Assembly: GCF_028640845.1 (NCBI RefSeq)
Contig: NC_080546.1
Location: 79,749,757 to 79,813,756 of the forward strand
Direction of reading: 5' to 3'
From: Ahaetulla prasina
Lineage: Eukaryota > Chordata > Lepidosauria > Squamata > Colubridae
DNA length: 64,000 bases
In this document: positions 23,901 through 38,900 of the stretch, one piece after another
Layout: each line of letters starts with the position of its first letter
How positions within the stretch are numbered: the stretch's first letter is position 1
Notes under the pieces: model-generated
What the model was told of the DNA's origin: nothing
The model's database searches: none
Seen by the model: only the letters and a program-made list of their open reading frames with translations
Program-made: the position numbers and the translations under genes

Positions 23901-26900
23901 CAAAAGCTATGATATGTGTTAGGAAAACGTAAGTTTCCTATGGAGCTTCTCCAACCATCCAGGTCACGGTTGTCCCAAGGCACCTTTTTCAAAAGGCCAC
24001 TGGACTTTCTGGTTTTTTTTCTTTGAAGACGTTTTGCTTCTCGTCCGAGAAGCTTCTTCAGTTCCCAGCAAAAGCTTCTTCAAAAAGCTTCAAAGAAAAA
24101 ACGAAGTCCAACTGTCTCTTGAAAAAGCACCTTTAGGCAGGAGTTTCCTACTATTTTTGGCAAAAATAGATGTAGGCAATACTTTTGTGTTTTGGGGAAA
24201 GAAATATGCAATCATTGGGGGGAAGGAGGAGAGTACGCAGGGAAGAGAAGAAATACTGAACGATCTCAAAACTATGCTCACACAAATTAGTACAATCTTA
24301 CATTCGAATAAGCAGATTCCCTTGTAATTAAGTTTGTAATCCAACCCGAGTTTGACAATTAACTACAGGTGAAAACTTAATATGTAAAACGTTCATTTTA
24401 TAAACGCCCAAGAATTTTACTTCCAAAACCTAATATATAGCTGTTTATATAACTGTTTATCACAATGTTAATTTTATTTTAAATGAAATAATTATGAATT
24501 TTATTTTTTCCTTTATCTGCCAGCTCTCAGAAAACTGCACTCAACTATTACATGTCACTTTCCTCCTCCAGGAACGATGTGTGAACGATGATGAAAGTAT
24601 GGTATACTGTTCATATACTGCCGCCACCTACATTCAGATTTTTCTGGAACCAAGGGTGTATCTTTGTTTTCTGGGCACATTTCACCCAATTTGGAATTAC
24701 TGAGTATTACTAATTTGTCGGTTGTTTAATGCAAGTTCAAATGCTCTGTTTATTGCTGTGGTTCCTATTGATTATGATCTACTGTGAGGCTGTTTCTGTT
24801 TTATATTTTATGTAATTAATATGGATAGTGAGAAAATTCTAATTGTTGGATTGTCTAAAACTGAAGCAAATAAATGCACACTGCAAATACTTCAGTGCAT
24901 GATATCTATCAAGGAATAGGTAACGGTAAAGATTCCCCTTGCACATATGTGCTAGTCATTCCCACTCTAGGGGGCGGTGCTCATCTCCATTTCAAAGCCG
25001 AAGAGCCAGCGCTGTCCGAAGACATCTCCGTGGTCATATGGCCAGCATGACTCAACGCCAAAGGCGCACGGAACACTGTTACCTTTCCACCATAGGTGGT
25101 CCCTATTTTTTCTACTTGCATTTTTACGTGCTTTCGAAACTGCTAGGTTGGCAGAAGCTGGGACAAGTCACGGGAGCTCACCCCGTTACACGGCAGCACT
25201 AGGGATTCGAACCGCTGAGCTGCCGATCTTTCGATTGACAAGCTCAACGTCCTAGCCCCTGAGTCACCCTTCAATCAAGGAATAAAGTGATTCGAATTAC
25301 CCAACAATTTATGCCGTCCTGTTTTAAATTTCAGATGGTGATCAAAAGACAGCTAGTTGTACTTTATATGTTAGTTCAAATTCCACATGAAGCAAATTAC
25401 AATTGAATGAAATCCTCCATAGACCAGGAACCACTTACTTAGAAGGACAGCACAGAAATAATTACGATTTTTTTTTCCAGAAAACGAGGAGAAATGTGAA
25501 AACTACTTCAGAAATGAGAACATACTCTTCAAGAGAAATAATTGTTAGAAGCCACATAGTATATTACAGTTTCCAAATAAATTGAATTTTGCTAAGAACA
25601 TGTCTAATTCTAAATAAACAACATTGTGGTTTCGGTGAAGAATATACATTGCAACTGAAACACTATCCTTCCCCCCCCCTTTTTTTTTTACCTGGAGGAG
25701 GAATTAGAGGAGGAGCAGTACTAACTGATGGAGGCGGTGGAAGGAATGGAGGTGGAGGAAGATGGGTGGGCGGAGCTCCTGGAGGAAAAAACGGAGGCGG
25801 CTTGGAAAAATTGTTGTCTACATCACTGCTGGGGCGTTCAGAAAGAACCTATAAATAAAACCAATTTTATATTTGCCTTTGGACAAAAAGGAGTGGAAAA
25901 TGTACTTTCCTCCCCTTCAGGACCTTCTACATCTAAACTAGCGTATTTTTCAGGGTATAAGACACACCGGATTATAAGATGCGCCTACCTTTTTTGGTGA
26001 GGAAAACAAGAAAATCTGCCTCTCAGCAAATTTTGCCTTGTGGCAGCAAACAGCCTGCTTTACTTTCATTTTTGTTTTCAGCATAGCTTGATTAGCACAA
26101 GAAAAAAAAAATCGGTTCCCAGCAATTTACCTCCTTGCAGCAAGCAGCAGAGGCCCGTGCAGCAATAGGCCATGGCAATTCCTGCAGCCTGAAACAGCTA
26201 AGGGTCGGGAGGCCAATCCAAGGGACAGTCAACGTGCTAATTAGGCTGTGCTGAAGCTGAAATGGGCTGTTTCTTCCTGCTGCTTGCTACATTAAATTGC
26301 TGGGAGGCAGAGGCCAAAGGATGGGGGCCAGTGGGTAGGCGGGGCTACAGTCGGTATATAAGATGCACCCAAATTTTCACCCCCTTTTATGGGGGGGAAA
26401 AGGTGCATCTTATAGTCCAAGGGTCTCTAACCTTGGCCCTTTAAGACTTGTGGACTTCAACTCCCAGAGTCCCTCAGCCAGTAAAGCTGGCTGAGGAACT
26501 CTGGGAGTTAAAGTCCACAAGTCTTAAGGGAACCAAGATTGGAGACCCCTGGTTTATAGTCCGAAAAATACAGTAATATTTGCATTTGTCTGCTTCTATT
26601 CAATGGAATAATCAAAAGCTTGGAGAGCGACAGGCAAGTAATGCAATGTTTTGCAACAAACCCTTGAGAGAGAAGGATCAAATTAGTTTACGGCATGTGC
26701 CAGCAATCAGTGCTCTTTCTGAAATGTCTATATTGCATAAAGAAGGGCCTACACCTTTGGGGACAGCAATGAACATGTGGCACGCTTTCATGGATGAATC
26801 CTTCACTAGAAGCAGATTCAAAACCTTTCAATTTGAAATTCTCTCCAACTTCCTTCTATTCAATGTTATCTAATGAATAAATCCATGGCTTGATCAGGAG

Positions 26901-29900
26901 TCATATTCACTGTTTATTTTTTATTTTATTTTGCAGATCAGCCGTAACATATAATGTAAGTTCATCTTCTGTACTGATGGAGGACGGAAACGTATTTTTC
27001 GGGTTGAGGGGTACAGGTTATTTTGTTTTACATTTATGAAACAAACCTGAATATTGCTATTCTCATTGGCCCGCCGCCTTCCCTCTACTCGGCTGATAGT
27101 GATGGTCTGTCCAATCACATCTATTGTCCCAGAAAGCCGTCTGAAAAAGGAAATGCAAAACATTATTTCATAGGACAATCAAGAAAGTGCAAACCCATTT
27201 TCATACACATTGTTTTGAAAAATGTAAGGATTGTGTAAATAAGATCCATATTTATGACCATTGCCGTGTCCCAGGGTCATGGGATCAACTTTTGAGACCT
27301 TCTGAGGAGCAAAGTCAATGGGGGAGCCAGATTTGCCTCACAACTGGGTTAGTAGCTTATTGGCTGCAGTGAGTCACTTAACAACGGTGGCAAGAAAAGT
27401 CCTAAAATGGGACAAAACTCACTTAACAAATGTCTCAATTAACAACAGAAATTTTGGGCTTGACTGTGGTCATAAGTCGAGGACTACTTGTATCAAGATC
27501 ACGTGAAGTGATAATATCGCTCTATATATTGCAGGAGTGAGGCCACATTGGGAATACTGCATCCAGTGCCGGTTGCCACGGAGATGCTGAGACCCTTGAA
27601 AGAGTATAGAGAAGAGCAACCAAGATGATAAGGGATCTGGAGGATGAAACGTACAGTGAATGGTGAAGGGAACTAGGTATGTCTAGCCTAACGAAGAGAA
27701 GGATTAAGGGGATATGATAGCTGTCTTATTTTATGTTTCTGCTCTTAAAACAACTTTTGACCCAAAGTAGACAGGTAATTCACCCTAGCAAGTTAGATAC
27801 ACTTTCCAACACCTTGGTTGCTGACTTCCATTCAAAAACAACACAGAGTTAGAAAGAGCCTTTCAAGGACAGCCATGCTTCATCTCCAAAAGATTTTGAT
27901 GCAATGTATGAAACCAAAAAATTGAGCCTCTAACTTACGTTGCAGGTAAGATTTTTCTACAAAATGCTACAACTTCTGCCTCACCCTAAAGCAAATGAAA
28001 TGAATCCCATACATTTTAAAACAACGCTTTCTCTCATCAAAAACAAATAAAATACACCTAAAATACAATTTCTCCAAAAATGACACAAACTGTCATATAA
28101 AACCTTCCTATGTCTCAGGAATTATTTTCAGCTGCCAGTTTTCAGCTTGCTAAGGTAGAAATAGCAAAGATTTGAATATCAATTCTGAACTGCACAGAAT
28201 TTTGTGCTACATTTTCAATTCCTGATTGTCATTTAAAAATCACCATCTACCTATCTAAAGCTGAAGAAGTGAACTGTTTTGGCAACTGTGTAAGATTTTA
28301 AAAAGTATTAAAACAAGAGGCATATGTTAACTTTGAGCAAAGAATAATGTAACTGCTAAACACAAAGTTTTAAACATCTTAATATTTTCAAAACCATTTC
28401 ATATAAACATGCCACAAATTAACTAAGAACTTTTAATTATCCACACATCTGTTTAAACATTAGAAAAAAATACCCTTAAGTTTGTCATACGGGACAGGCA
28501 TCACCAGCGGGGGAAAAAATTAAACTGCATTCTTCCACCAACAATAGGCAGAGAAAAGCAGGAAGCGTAAAAGGCAGATTGCACACTAGAAAGTTTAAGC
28601 TGTTATCCCTAATTATATAATTATTTTTATCTATTTATTTGTTAAGTTTAGACATTGCCCATCTGACTACCCAAGTTTCTCAGAGTTTTATATGAAATTC
28701 ATGAAAATCAATGTAAAAGCTGATTGTGTCTGACTTAGACTATAATGCTATAGATCAGTGGTCACCAACTGGTGGTCCATGGACCACTGGTGGTCCACAA
28801 GAAAATTTTCGTGGTTCGCAGTAAAATTTGGCCAAAGGCTGGTGGGAAGTGCTGCTGGTGGCAAAGAGCCAGAGGGTCTTGTTCCAGTGGGGACTGGAAC
28901 TGGCTGTCCATCCCAGCCCGCTGAGCCTCCAGGCACTGGTGCCTGACCTTGCACTCCTGTAGTCTTCCCTCTGCTTGTAAAGCCTATGCTTGTAGTCCTC
29001 AGTGAGGAGCTTCTGCTTCTCAGTCCGATCCAATTTGAACTGAGCCAGCTGTTTGCCAACTCTTTCTCATGGTGGCTGCTTAGCTCCAACAACTGCTTCC
29101 TACTGGGGCCCTAAGGAGTCCAGGTGGGCAGGTGAGGAATGGCTGGGAGGGGAGGGGTGAGTAGAGCTGGAGAGCACCCCTCAATGTGAGTGATATCAAG
29201 TTGGCCACGCCCACCCAGTCACATGACTACCCAGTCACATGACTACCCAGCCAGCCAGTCATTAGGCAGATCATATTAGTGGTCCACAGCAGGGGTCTCC
29301 AACCTTGGCAATTTGAAGGATTTCAACAGGATTTAAAAATATGAATTTAGTGATCCCTGAGGTCCAAAAGATTGGGGACCCCTGCTATAGATCACACTAC
29401 TACTAAATATTATGGCAAAGTGAGTGTTCCACTGCCCTCTGGAAAATATAGGAAGTTCCACTCTTCCTCCTATTAGTAGGCAAGACAGAAAACCTGCAAG
29501 ACAGAAATATTATAGTAAATATTGCCCTGAGTGCATGAAGAATGACTTTCCTTTTTATGAATATCCTGAATCAGGCTCATCAAACTTTCTGAAGCAAACA
29601 ACTGGGCTTTTTTTAGTTGGGCATCAGCTTTTCTTCAGCATATTATCTTCTTCTCATCTTCTCATCACCCATCTCTTTCCACTTATGACTGTGTGACTGT
29701 AACTTTGTTGCTGGCAATCCTTATGATTTATATTGATATATTGACCATTATTTGTGTTGTAAATATTGTACCTTGATGAAGGTATCTTTTCTTTTATGTA
29801 CACAGACAGCATATGCACCAAGACAAATTCCTTGTGTGTCCAATCACACTTGGCCAATAAAAACTTCTATTCTATTCTATTCTATTCTATTCTATTCTAT

Positions 29901-32900
29901 TCTATTCTATTCTATTCTATTCTATTCTATTCTATTCAAGTGCTTAGCTGTGACTTCTGCTGGCATCATCAGAAGAGGGCTGGTACTAATTTTTGCAGTA
30001 CTTTTTTTTTTCTCCTCAGAAGTTTGGAAGCACCAGGGCTGAATAAGCCTAGTAAAAAACTCAGCACACCTATTATGTATTTTCTTTCGTTAAACGTTGA
30101 TGGCGTTCCAACAGTACAAATCTTATGAGTGCAATTTTTTATTTTATTTGAAAGATTTGTTAATTTTGCTTTTTTAAAAAAAAAATAATCTTTGCCCTTG
30201 AGTTAACTCATCCCTACCGTAAGATATCAAAGCACATAACCCTTCGCTTGCTTACTTACTGATAAAGGCTGTTTGCTCTTAGTTAAGTGTGGTTTTGTAG
30301 AAGGCTGAGCATCATTACCAGAATGTGGAAAGCTAGATTGACACTGGCATTTGCCTTTTTGGCAGCGTAATCTAAAATAGAGCTTTGACTGCAAATAATT
30401 TTTGCTGTGTTTTTTTTTTTTAAGTCTAAACCATACCAAAGCAGCAGGAATCCCTAATCTTTTGCTGCTTGGTAGCACAGAAATGTTAGGCTGTGGGCCA
30501 GAGCATGCCTTCTGGAAGAGACCATCAAAGCCAGCTAGATGGACTCTAGCACAAGATGAAACTGAAGTAACCAAACACCAAATACAGGTAGTCCTTGACT
30601 TACGGCTGCAACTGAGCCCAGAATTTAGATTGCTAAGTGAGGAATTTGTTAAGTGAGTTTTGCCCCATTTTACAACTCTTTCTTGCCACAGTTGTTAAGT
30701 GAACCACTGCAGTTGTTAAGTTATTAACACAGTTGTTAAGTGAATCTGGCTTCCCCATTGGCTTTTTGCTTGTTAGAAGGTTGCAAGAGGGCACCTATAT
30801 GATCCTGGGATACTGCAACCGTCATAAACATGAAGCAGATGCCAAGCATCTCAATGGAAATCACCTGACCATGGGAATGCTGCAGGGGTCGCAAGTGTGA
30901 AAAATGGTCATAAATGGTCACTTTTTTCAGTGCTGTTGTAACTTTCAACAGTCATTAAGCAAACTATTGTAAGTCGGGGACTACCTGCAGTATTTTCCCT
31001 CTGGAATTCACAATTAAAACCAAGCTAATCTCTGGCCTGCAGCATTCAGACTAAGAAACAAAAGGACTCCAGTACAAATTAACAGCGTCGAGAGACCTGA
31101 AGAATATGGCGCATCCATATTCACCTGCAATTTTCCTCCCAGAAGCACAGCCTCTCAGGTAGAAATCGTGGTGGCGCAGTGGTTGGAATCCAGTTTGCAG
31201 GCTACTTCTGCTGACTGCCAGCTGACGGCAGTTCGATCCTGACCGGCTCAAGGTTGACTCAGCCTTCCATCATTCTGAAGTCAGTAAAATGAGGACCCAG
31301 ATTGTTGGGGACAACGTGCTGATTTTGTAAACTACTTAGAGAGGACTGTAAAGCACCGAGGCGGTATGTAAGTCTAAGTGCTACTGCTAATCAGGATTTT
31401 GTTTGGAAGGCAGAGCCACTGTATGGCCATTGTAACAGCACAATGTGGGGATAAAGGCTAGCCGAGTAAGAATTAAAGAATTATAGGATGCATCCAGGTG
31501 CAGAAAATAATTTAAAAATTGATTGGCACTCATGAAATTTGCTACTCCTATGTGAAATAACAGTGTTCTATGTGTTCATTTAGTGATCGTCATGAAAAAA
31601 GAAGAGGGAGGAAGCTTCCCTAACGGGCTTTGATGAAATTAATCCCAGAAATATTTTAAATTTTAATACTCCCCAATTCTATAATGAAGTATACATAGAA
31701 AATACTCTCCTCACAATTCCCAAAATCCAGTTGGGTATTATTATCATGATTAATCTATATTCATACTTCCACATCAGTGTTGGTAAAATAAGCTTATGTA
31801 CCCAAGTCCAGCCCAATTCCATCTATTGAGGAATTGTAATTGAAGCATTGTAACTTTTTTTTTTAAAATAAAAGATCATGTGCTTTAAAATTTTCTTACC
31901 TTAGTTCAGGTGACTCAGACCTCCCATATCGGGCCTGCCACTTCACAGCGCCTGAACTGGTTTTCCTGACTGCAGTTCCCGTCTGCGACTGAGAAGAGGC
32001 GCTGTTTCTGGTGAGATAAATGTTCTAGGTCTTTCTTTTCTTGTGTTTCTACCTTTTCCTATTATCAGACACTATTTTCTATCCCTCACTCTCTCACATT
32101 TATTTCCCCCCATCCACACCTTCCTGCGATTCTGGGACACGGAATCATTGTAATAGTGGTCTAGAGATGCTTTAACAATATTCACTAAGTGGAATCTGCA
32201 TTTCATATTAACCTAATCAAAAACACAAACAAGCAAGATAACCAAATATAGCTGGATTTATCCAGGTACCATATAGATCCAGAGAAAGCAGCTATGATTT
32301 GCTTTTGGCTTATTTTTCTGTTTTGTTCCAAGAAAAGAAACCAGTTGGGTTTTTTTTGATTCACCGTTAGTATCAACATGGGATAGAACCATTCATAAAC
32401 TCACACTTGAAAAATCAGAAGTGAAAATATACATATATTCATGGCAAAACAATTGCAACATTTATAAAATCCAGGAATTAACTATAATGCTTTTAAATTG
32501 CTGGGCCTAAAATATAGGGTTGTTGGGTTTTTTTTACAAAAATGTACTGCTTGATAAAATATTTTTTTTTCTCCATCTGAAATTTCTACAATCTTTTCAA
32601 GTGAGTAGAACTTGGCATCCCCCTCTACCCCCGAGAAAAGGACAATATATAAAATGATGGCCAGTGCTTTCAATATTTGTGATGTAATACAAATATTCTT
32701 GGTTCCCTTATTTATAGGGACAAAAAAAACATCTTTATCAATCAATAAAGTCGTAGACCAGCAAGCGGGATACAGAGATCAGTTAATATATTTTCTAAAA
32801 TATCTAAGAGGGATTAGAGTTAATTCTATGGCATATTGTGCAGACTATTAACTAGCACTTGGCTGTGGAAAGAGAAATGAAATCAGACTGCAATTATCTT

Positions 32901-35900
32901 TGTTTGATCTATCATTCAGCTACATGTTCAATACATATCCACTTTACACGTTTGGCCAATGAGAGGCAAGTCTTATGACCTCTTCAAAACTAAATTTGCA
33001 TTTTTTTTAATTGATCAAAATATAAGAAGAACCTTGATTACAGCCTACTCCAAACAAATCTGAGCCAAACACAAAAATTAACACTATAGATATTAAGGTT
33101 TAAGCTGCTAGGCAGTGTTTGTTTATATATGCTTAACAATATACAAGTAACATTATGGGATTCGAAGTAGATACCTCAACCCAAACTAAATGCATGGAAT
33201 AAACTTTTGTAAAATGTAATCAAAATCACCTGGCTTCTAAACTTATTTGAAATACCATCCACATGTTATTTGAGATGCAAATCATGCCTGTTTACTACTA
33301 CTGATTGCCACTGACGCTCTATATCTCAGATTATATCAAGATTTACAACCAAAGGATGACAAACACAAGATGTGAGAAGGTGCTCAGTTTTAAAAAGGGA
33401 TAATAGCAACCCTGGAAACAGTTTCTGTCCCCAGCAGTTCCAAAGTGTGGCTAACCCACTGACCTGTTTGATGGGACTCCTGTCTTGAATAAGGGTGGGG
33501 GAGATGTAAACTCAGTTTTGACCGGTGGAAGTGCTACTTCTTTCTCCGTATTTCCAGTTCTGCCCTGCTGCACCTTCAGAATAAAGTTTCTTCATTAGCA
33601 TTACCTATTGCAAAATAAAGGATCTCTTCTAATAAATTAAAGAAAACAGCAATAGCAACAAAAACCCGAGAGTTCCTAAATATGGACGCTCACGCTAGCA
33701 AACTTGTTATTGTGGCTCCCATTCAAAGTCCCTCCCTGCTTCATTTGTCCAAGGAAATGTCGTTTCTCAAAAATTCCAACAGCCACCCTGAAAATAAATT
33801 GTTTTCAGAATAGGAAAGGGGAAGGTAATTTATAATTTAGTCTGTATTATTATGAAGTTGGGGGGAAAAAAAATCAAAAGTAGAATCCACCAAAGATTTG
33901 TGTTTTTATGCTTCAGCCCCCGCAAAGTATTTAACAAAAATGTTTTTCTTCAGTATGGAATAGGAATAAAAACTGAGAAATATACAGCACTTCTGAACAA
34001 TCAATATTTTACCAGTCAAACTCAGCTCCATGCGGCATGTCTAGGGAAAATTAGCTAAGCATCTGGTGCTCTGTTTCCGTCAATCCCTATATTACTTTTC
34101 CCAAGCATCAGAAAAGCAAACATGTAAAGAATGAATATTAAAAAAAAAAACAAGTATTAAGCAAAGCCGAAAAATGTAGACTAATATTTTCCTGCAGGCT
34201 GATAAGGGTCACAATAACTTCCACTTGCTATTAAGCAAAGCAAACTGAGCTGTATGCATGAATAAAATCTAAACAACTGACAGTTATTAAGTCTCTTATA
34301 TGGGGAAACACGTATTTCTCCTCAGGTGGGTGTGGTAGGAAGCACAAATACTGTATAGCTATAAGCATAGTTTCTATTTTTAAAAAAGATTGCTTTGAAT
34401 AAGACAGGCAAAATATCCTGCACTAATGCTAATTGGGGGAAGAGTTTCATACCTCTTCCTGTATCTTAAAAAAATCATTATAAACTATAATAATTTGCTG
34501 TTTTAGTCCTTTAACACAGCGGCCCCCAATTTTTTGGCCACCAGGGACGGGTTCCGTGGAGAAATTTTTCCGTGGACCGGGGGGCACGGGGACGTGGTTT
34601 TGTGTACTGCCTGCATCCCATGGATGTGGCTTTGCTTGTTTGTGCATGCCACGGGCTGGGGACCCCTGCTTTAGGAATACTAGAGTTGATCATCTTATGC
34701 CTATTTTGGAAAAGCATAAAGTGATTAACACATTATGGTGGAGCATTAGATTTCGTAGACTTCTACTTCTGTATAACAACAATAGATGGTTTTCACATTT
34801 TTCATCAGATGACATTAGTAAAAAGCATGAATGGGCAATGTAGCATTATGGAATATTACAGAAAAGCACAACCCTGCTCATACACCTATGATGGTGATAA
34901 ATCTGGAGTCGAATGTAGAAAATGTGGTTCAAATCCTCAATTATGAGGTAGCCTTGATCAAAGTCTCTTAGGTGATAGGTACAAATGAAATAGTACACAA
35001 GCATGTTTTTTTTTTAAAAAAGGTAATAAAAGGATGCTAATTCAAATCTTCGTATTAGCTCTGCTTATATTTAGCTTATATCAATTCTTAAGTATAAAAT
35101 GTTGAACAAAATACTGCACACGCTGGTTGAAAACGGGGCTTCCTACCCAAAATTTCTATAAATACTCCTTCATGAACATAAAATATGTAACCTGAGCAAG
35201 GTTACAGATGTTAAACTAGCCATTCACATCTGTTCTGCATTTTTTACGTAATAAAAAGCTAAAATGCTCCAGCCTATTATAGGCAGAACAAAAAAAAGAA
35301 TAATTGGGAGCCAATCAGCCAGACCCATCCTACAAAACATTCTCTACCAGGTCCATTTTCTATCGTGTGTTAAAATAGCATTTTATTCGAACAATGAAAT
35401 AAAACAACTGAAGTTTCTCTTCATGGAAAAATAAGCGTATTATATGCTTTCTAAGTTTTGCAAAACTGTTGCGTTGAGTGTTAAAAATAAATAAAATATC
35501 AGTCTTATGGCAAAATTAAGGCAATTTTCTCAAAAATATATTGGTTTTTAAGTACCCACCCATTTCTTCACACCATGTAAGTGAGACACATATTAACTTG
35601 ATGTGCATTTGTTTTCCTCAGTCAATTGTAACCACTAGTTGATAACTTCTTACACTGGCATGAAGCATTCTCAATCCATCAGCGAGTTCAAGTCCTACCA
35701 CAACAAGGTCTTGTCTAGAATTTTCTTCAGCCTTAGAAGCACTCAGGAAAGAGCTAGAGTTTGCTGCTTCACGATGCCGCTGAGCCTAACAATGTGGTTT
35801 CCGAAGGTCCTCTAGGCATATTAGAGATTGGTGATTACTGTATATGGCTTTTAATCAAGTTTGTGATCCTGATTTATGACAATCTAACCACGTCTTATAT

Positions 35901-38900
35901 ACAAAGGTAGGGATGTGTGAAAGTATTTGTGCACGAACTGTCCAAGGAACAGCTGTTTTCAGGCGGCTTGTGTCTAAAACAAACAGGGGTGGTCGATTCA
36001 GCTACAGAACTGTTTTGGTTTCAATATGGGCTGCAATGGTTGTTACTAAAAGTAGTATTTCAGGCAAGGAGGGTAAGACTTAGCAACAGTCCAGGGCAAC
36101 CAAGAAAAGGGGAGAAAGACAACACTGCAAAAGGAGGAGGGGCACAATGGGATATGCAGCAATGCCAGCTACACGAAGGCAAGAGAGAGTAAGTGCCGCA
36201 CATATCAGCCTTGTCCTACTCACTCCTGTATCCTGTGCATTTTGCTTCAGCAGAAATAAAAAATAAATAAATAGTAAAAACATTCCAGGTTTCATTTCCA
36301 TCAAACTGCGCCTCCCCCAATGTAACGGCAAAACTTTCAGAAAGTTATAGCAGCCTTTTTGTTTTGTTTCGGATTCAAAACTACACACACATTTTCTCTT
36401 TCGTGCACATTCTTACATGGAGGATAATTTCTTCTTCGGTCAGCAAAATTCTGCCTTAACTTCATTTTTGAGTTGGGCCACCCAGAGAGAGAAAGCAAGG
36501 ATCAAATACTAGACCAAAAATGATAACATGAAAAATCTGTTTAACGGAGCGACATGTCTCACTAAAAAAGGATGCAGCATATACATTACGTAACTCGTCA
36601 CAGCAATCATTAGTACATTATGCCATCAAGTCGTAAGAGTTGCAGCAAGAAAGATTAAAAAAAAAAAAGTGATTCTACATGCAGCACATCTGGAGAACAT
36701 ATTTTTTTTAGAAAGCTGGAAAAAAAAAGAAAAGAAACAGCTACGTCCACTTTTGTGTTTAGACTCAAAACTTGGAACTGGTATGGCAAACAGTAATTAA
36801 GAGTGACTAAGGAAAGTTTACCAACATTCACCTTAAAAAGACTGTATGAGCCATCTGGAATCTCTGCCCCTGGCGTTACTTCCATAGCAATGTCTTCGGC
36901 CTAAGTTAAATAACACATCGCCCATTAAAACACCACATTATGGACGGATGGGCTACAGTAACACAACTAACAACAGGTTACAAGCTAGTTGCAGTTGGTG
37001 ATTCCACATTACCAACACAAGAGGCCAACAAGGAAATGGAGCAAAACGGCTGGATGGTAGGAACAAGGAAGGAAGGGAATGGACTTTTGAACCACACAAG
37101 GGCCGCTAACATTCTGTGTGGAATCTAACTTTTGAAGGAAAATGGTTCTACGTTGGTGAAACAAGAGGTTCTTTTCATTACCGTGATTTTATTTGTAGCT
37201 GCAGTAACGGGTAAAATTTCGAGCCCCATTCGTATCCTCTTTTGTTTTTCACAGTAGGCCTTCCAAGTGTCTTCATTAAACCCATAATTGAAATAATCTG
37301 AGAGATCAGCGCCTTAGAAGAAAACAGCAAATATTCTAGGAGTTAAATGCAACTACTGGAGAAATGTGGAGGAATCCTGCCTTGCACAATGCTTTCTAGC
37401 TACGGGTTTTCCAAAATGAAAAGCAGCTGAATATACCGGGGGGGGGGGAGACCCTCTTTTTACAGAACTCTCTTTTGTTTACTTCCCACAACCACTTAGC
37501 TAGGTTTTATTACTTAGCTGTGCTTCAAAGGGGAGGCACTTTTTCCTATGTTAGATAAGCCGAAGTAGCTAAAACATCAAAACATTCTGCGTAAAAAACT
37601 TATAAATGCAAAACATGCAACAACATATTCTCATGCATCAAATCCAACCTGAGTAATACTTATATTTTCTCTGCCTCTTGGAAGTAGCATTTTATAAGGA
37701 TTGGATCTACAACATGCTGTGATTAAATTTCTCCCGAAATAGGAATTAGGAAGACATTTCGTGCGTTTAGTTGAAACAAGAAAATCTTCTGCTCACCTGT
37801 GGAGTTTTACTGACATGTTTTTACAATGCTATTTATTTCTGTGCAAAATTTTCTACCTGGTTTTCTCCAAGGTTTATCTTCAAAAGAATCCAAATCAACT
37901 TCTAATAGTGGAACACCATTAATGCTTCCTGGTGCATCAAGATCAACTCCTTTCACTTTGGTGCCTATAAAAAAAGAATACTTATTTTATGAGCCCACGA
38001 CAAACAACATATTATTATAAGTTTCTATAGTGAGAATAAGGTGCTTGTTTCCCACATAGTGGCACTCAAGAGCCCGATAGTTCTCTGACACTGTATCAAT
38101 GCAATGTGGAATCTTAAGATACCTAAGTACAAAGCATAGCATTATTTTTTCCTATCTTCTTTCTTTGAGCTCTCCGTAAATGCTTACCAGAGGATCCATA
38201 ACTTCGCCCTCCTGTTTTAATATTGAGATTCACTGGTGCTGCTCCATACCTAAAAAAAATAACATTTTTTATAGTAAAGGGTAAAAGAGGAACAAGATTT
38301 TTGAGGGAATGATTTTTAAAAACTGTTTGGAAGTGCAGTGGTTTGCACTCAAGTTAAAGAAGCGACAACTTCTGGCTCAGCACAGATTACCTCAAAGCTT
38401 TTCCTCAGTTCTTCATACACGCACATAGAAATAGTCCTCGGGTAACAATGATAATTGGGACTCTTAATTTCCATCACCTGCTGCCATAATTGTAAAGCAC
38501 AATGTCTCATGACCACACACTGCTTAGCAGTTCTCGCACTTCCAATTAAGTGAGGGATGTGCAGTTTCTTCACTTTGCTTAATGTATTTTGGAAACACAG
38601 TCACAACTCGGTTTTTTACCTGTGTTTGATCCCAACAGGAAATATTGTACGTAGCTCAGATTGAACAGTGGACTTCTTGGCGCTCTCTGAGGTTGGTTGT
38701 TTGCTTTCACTATTCAAGTAGGTAACATCATCAGTGTGTCTAGTGAGCTTGGCATTTGCTCGCTGCTTATATACAACAGTTTGTATTTATGTTGTGACCT
38801 AGGCCCAAGTAGTTATTACCAGACACAATCAGTCCAACAAACGTATACCAAATATAACATAAATATAACAAACGTACACCAGAACTAGACACTAGAACGC

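Noticed and set aside
28748..29092. Open frames of 92-114 codons on the - strand
   Set aside because: They lie inside a hAT element bounded by perfect target duplications and match no transposase motif I know.
35917..36388. Open frames of 91-102 codons
   Set aside because: Intronic, no homology recognised and no splice or start signals.
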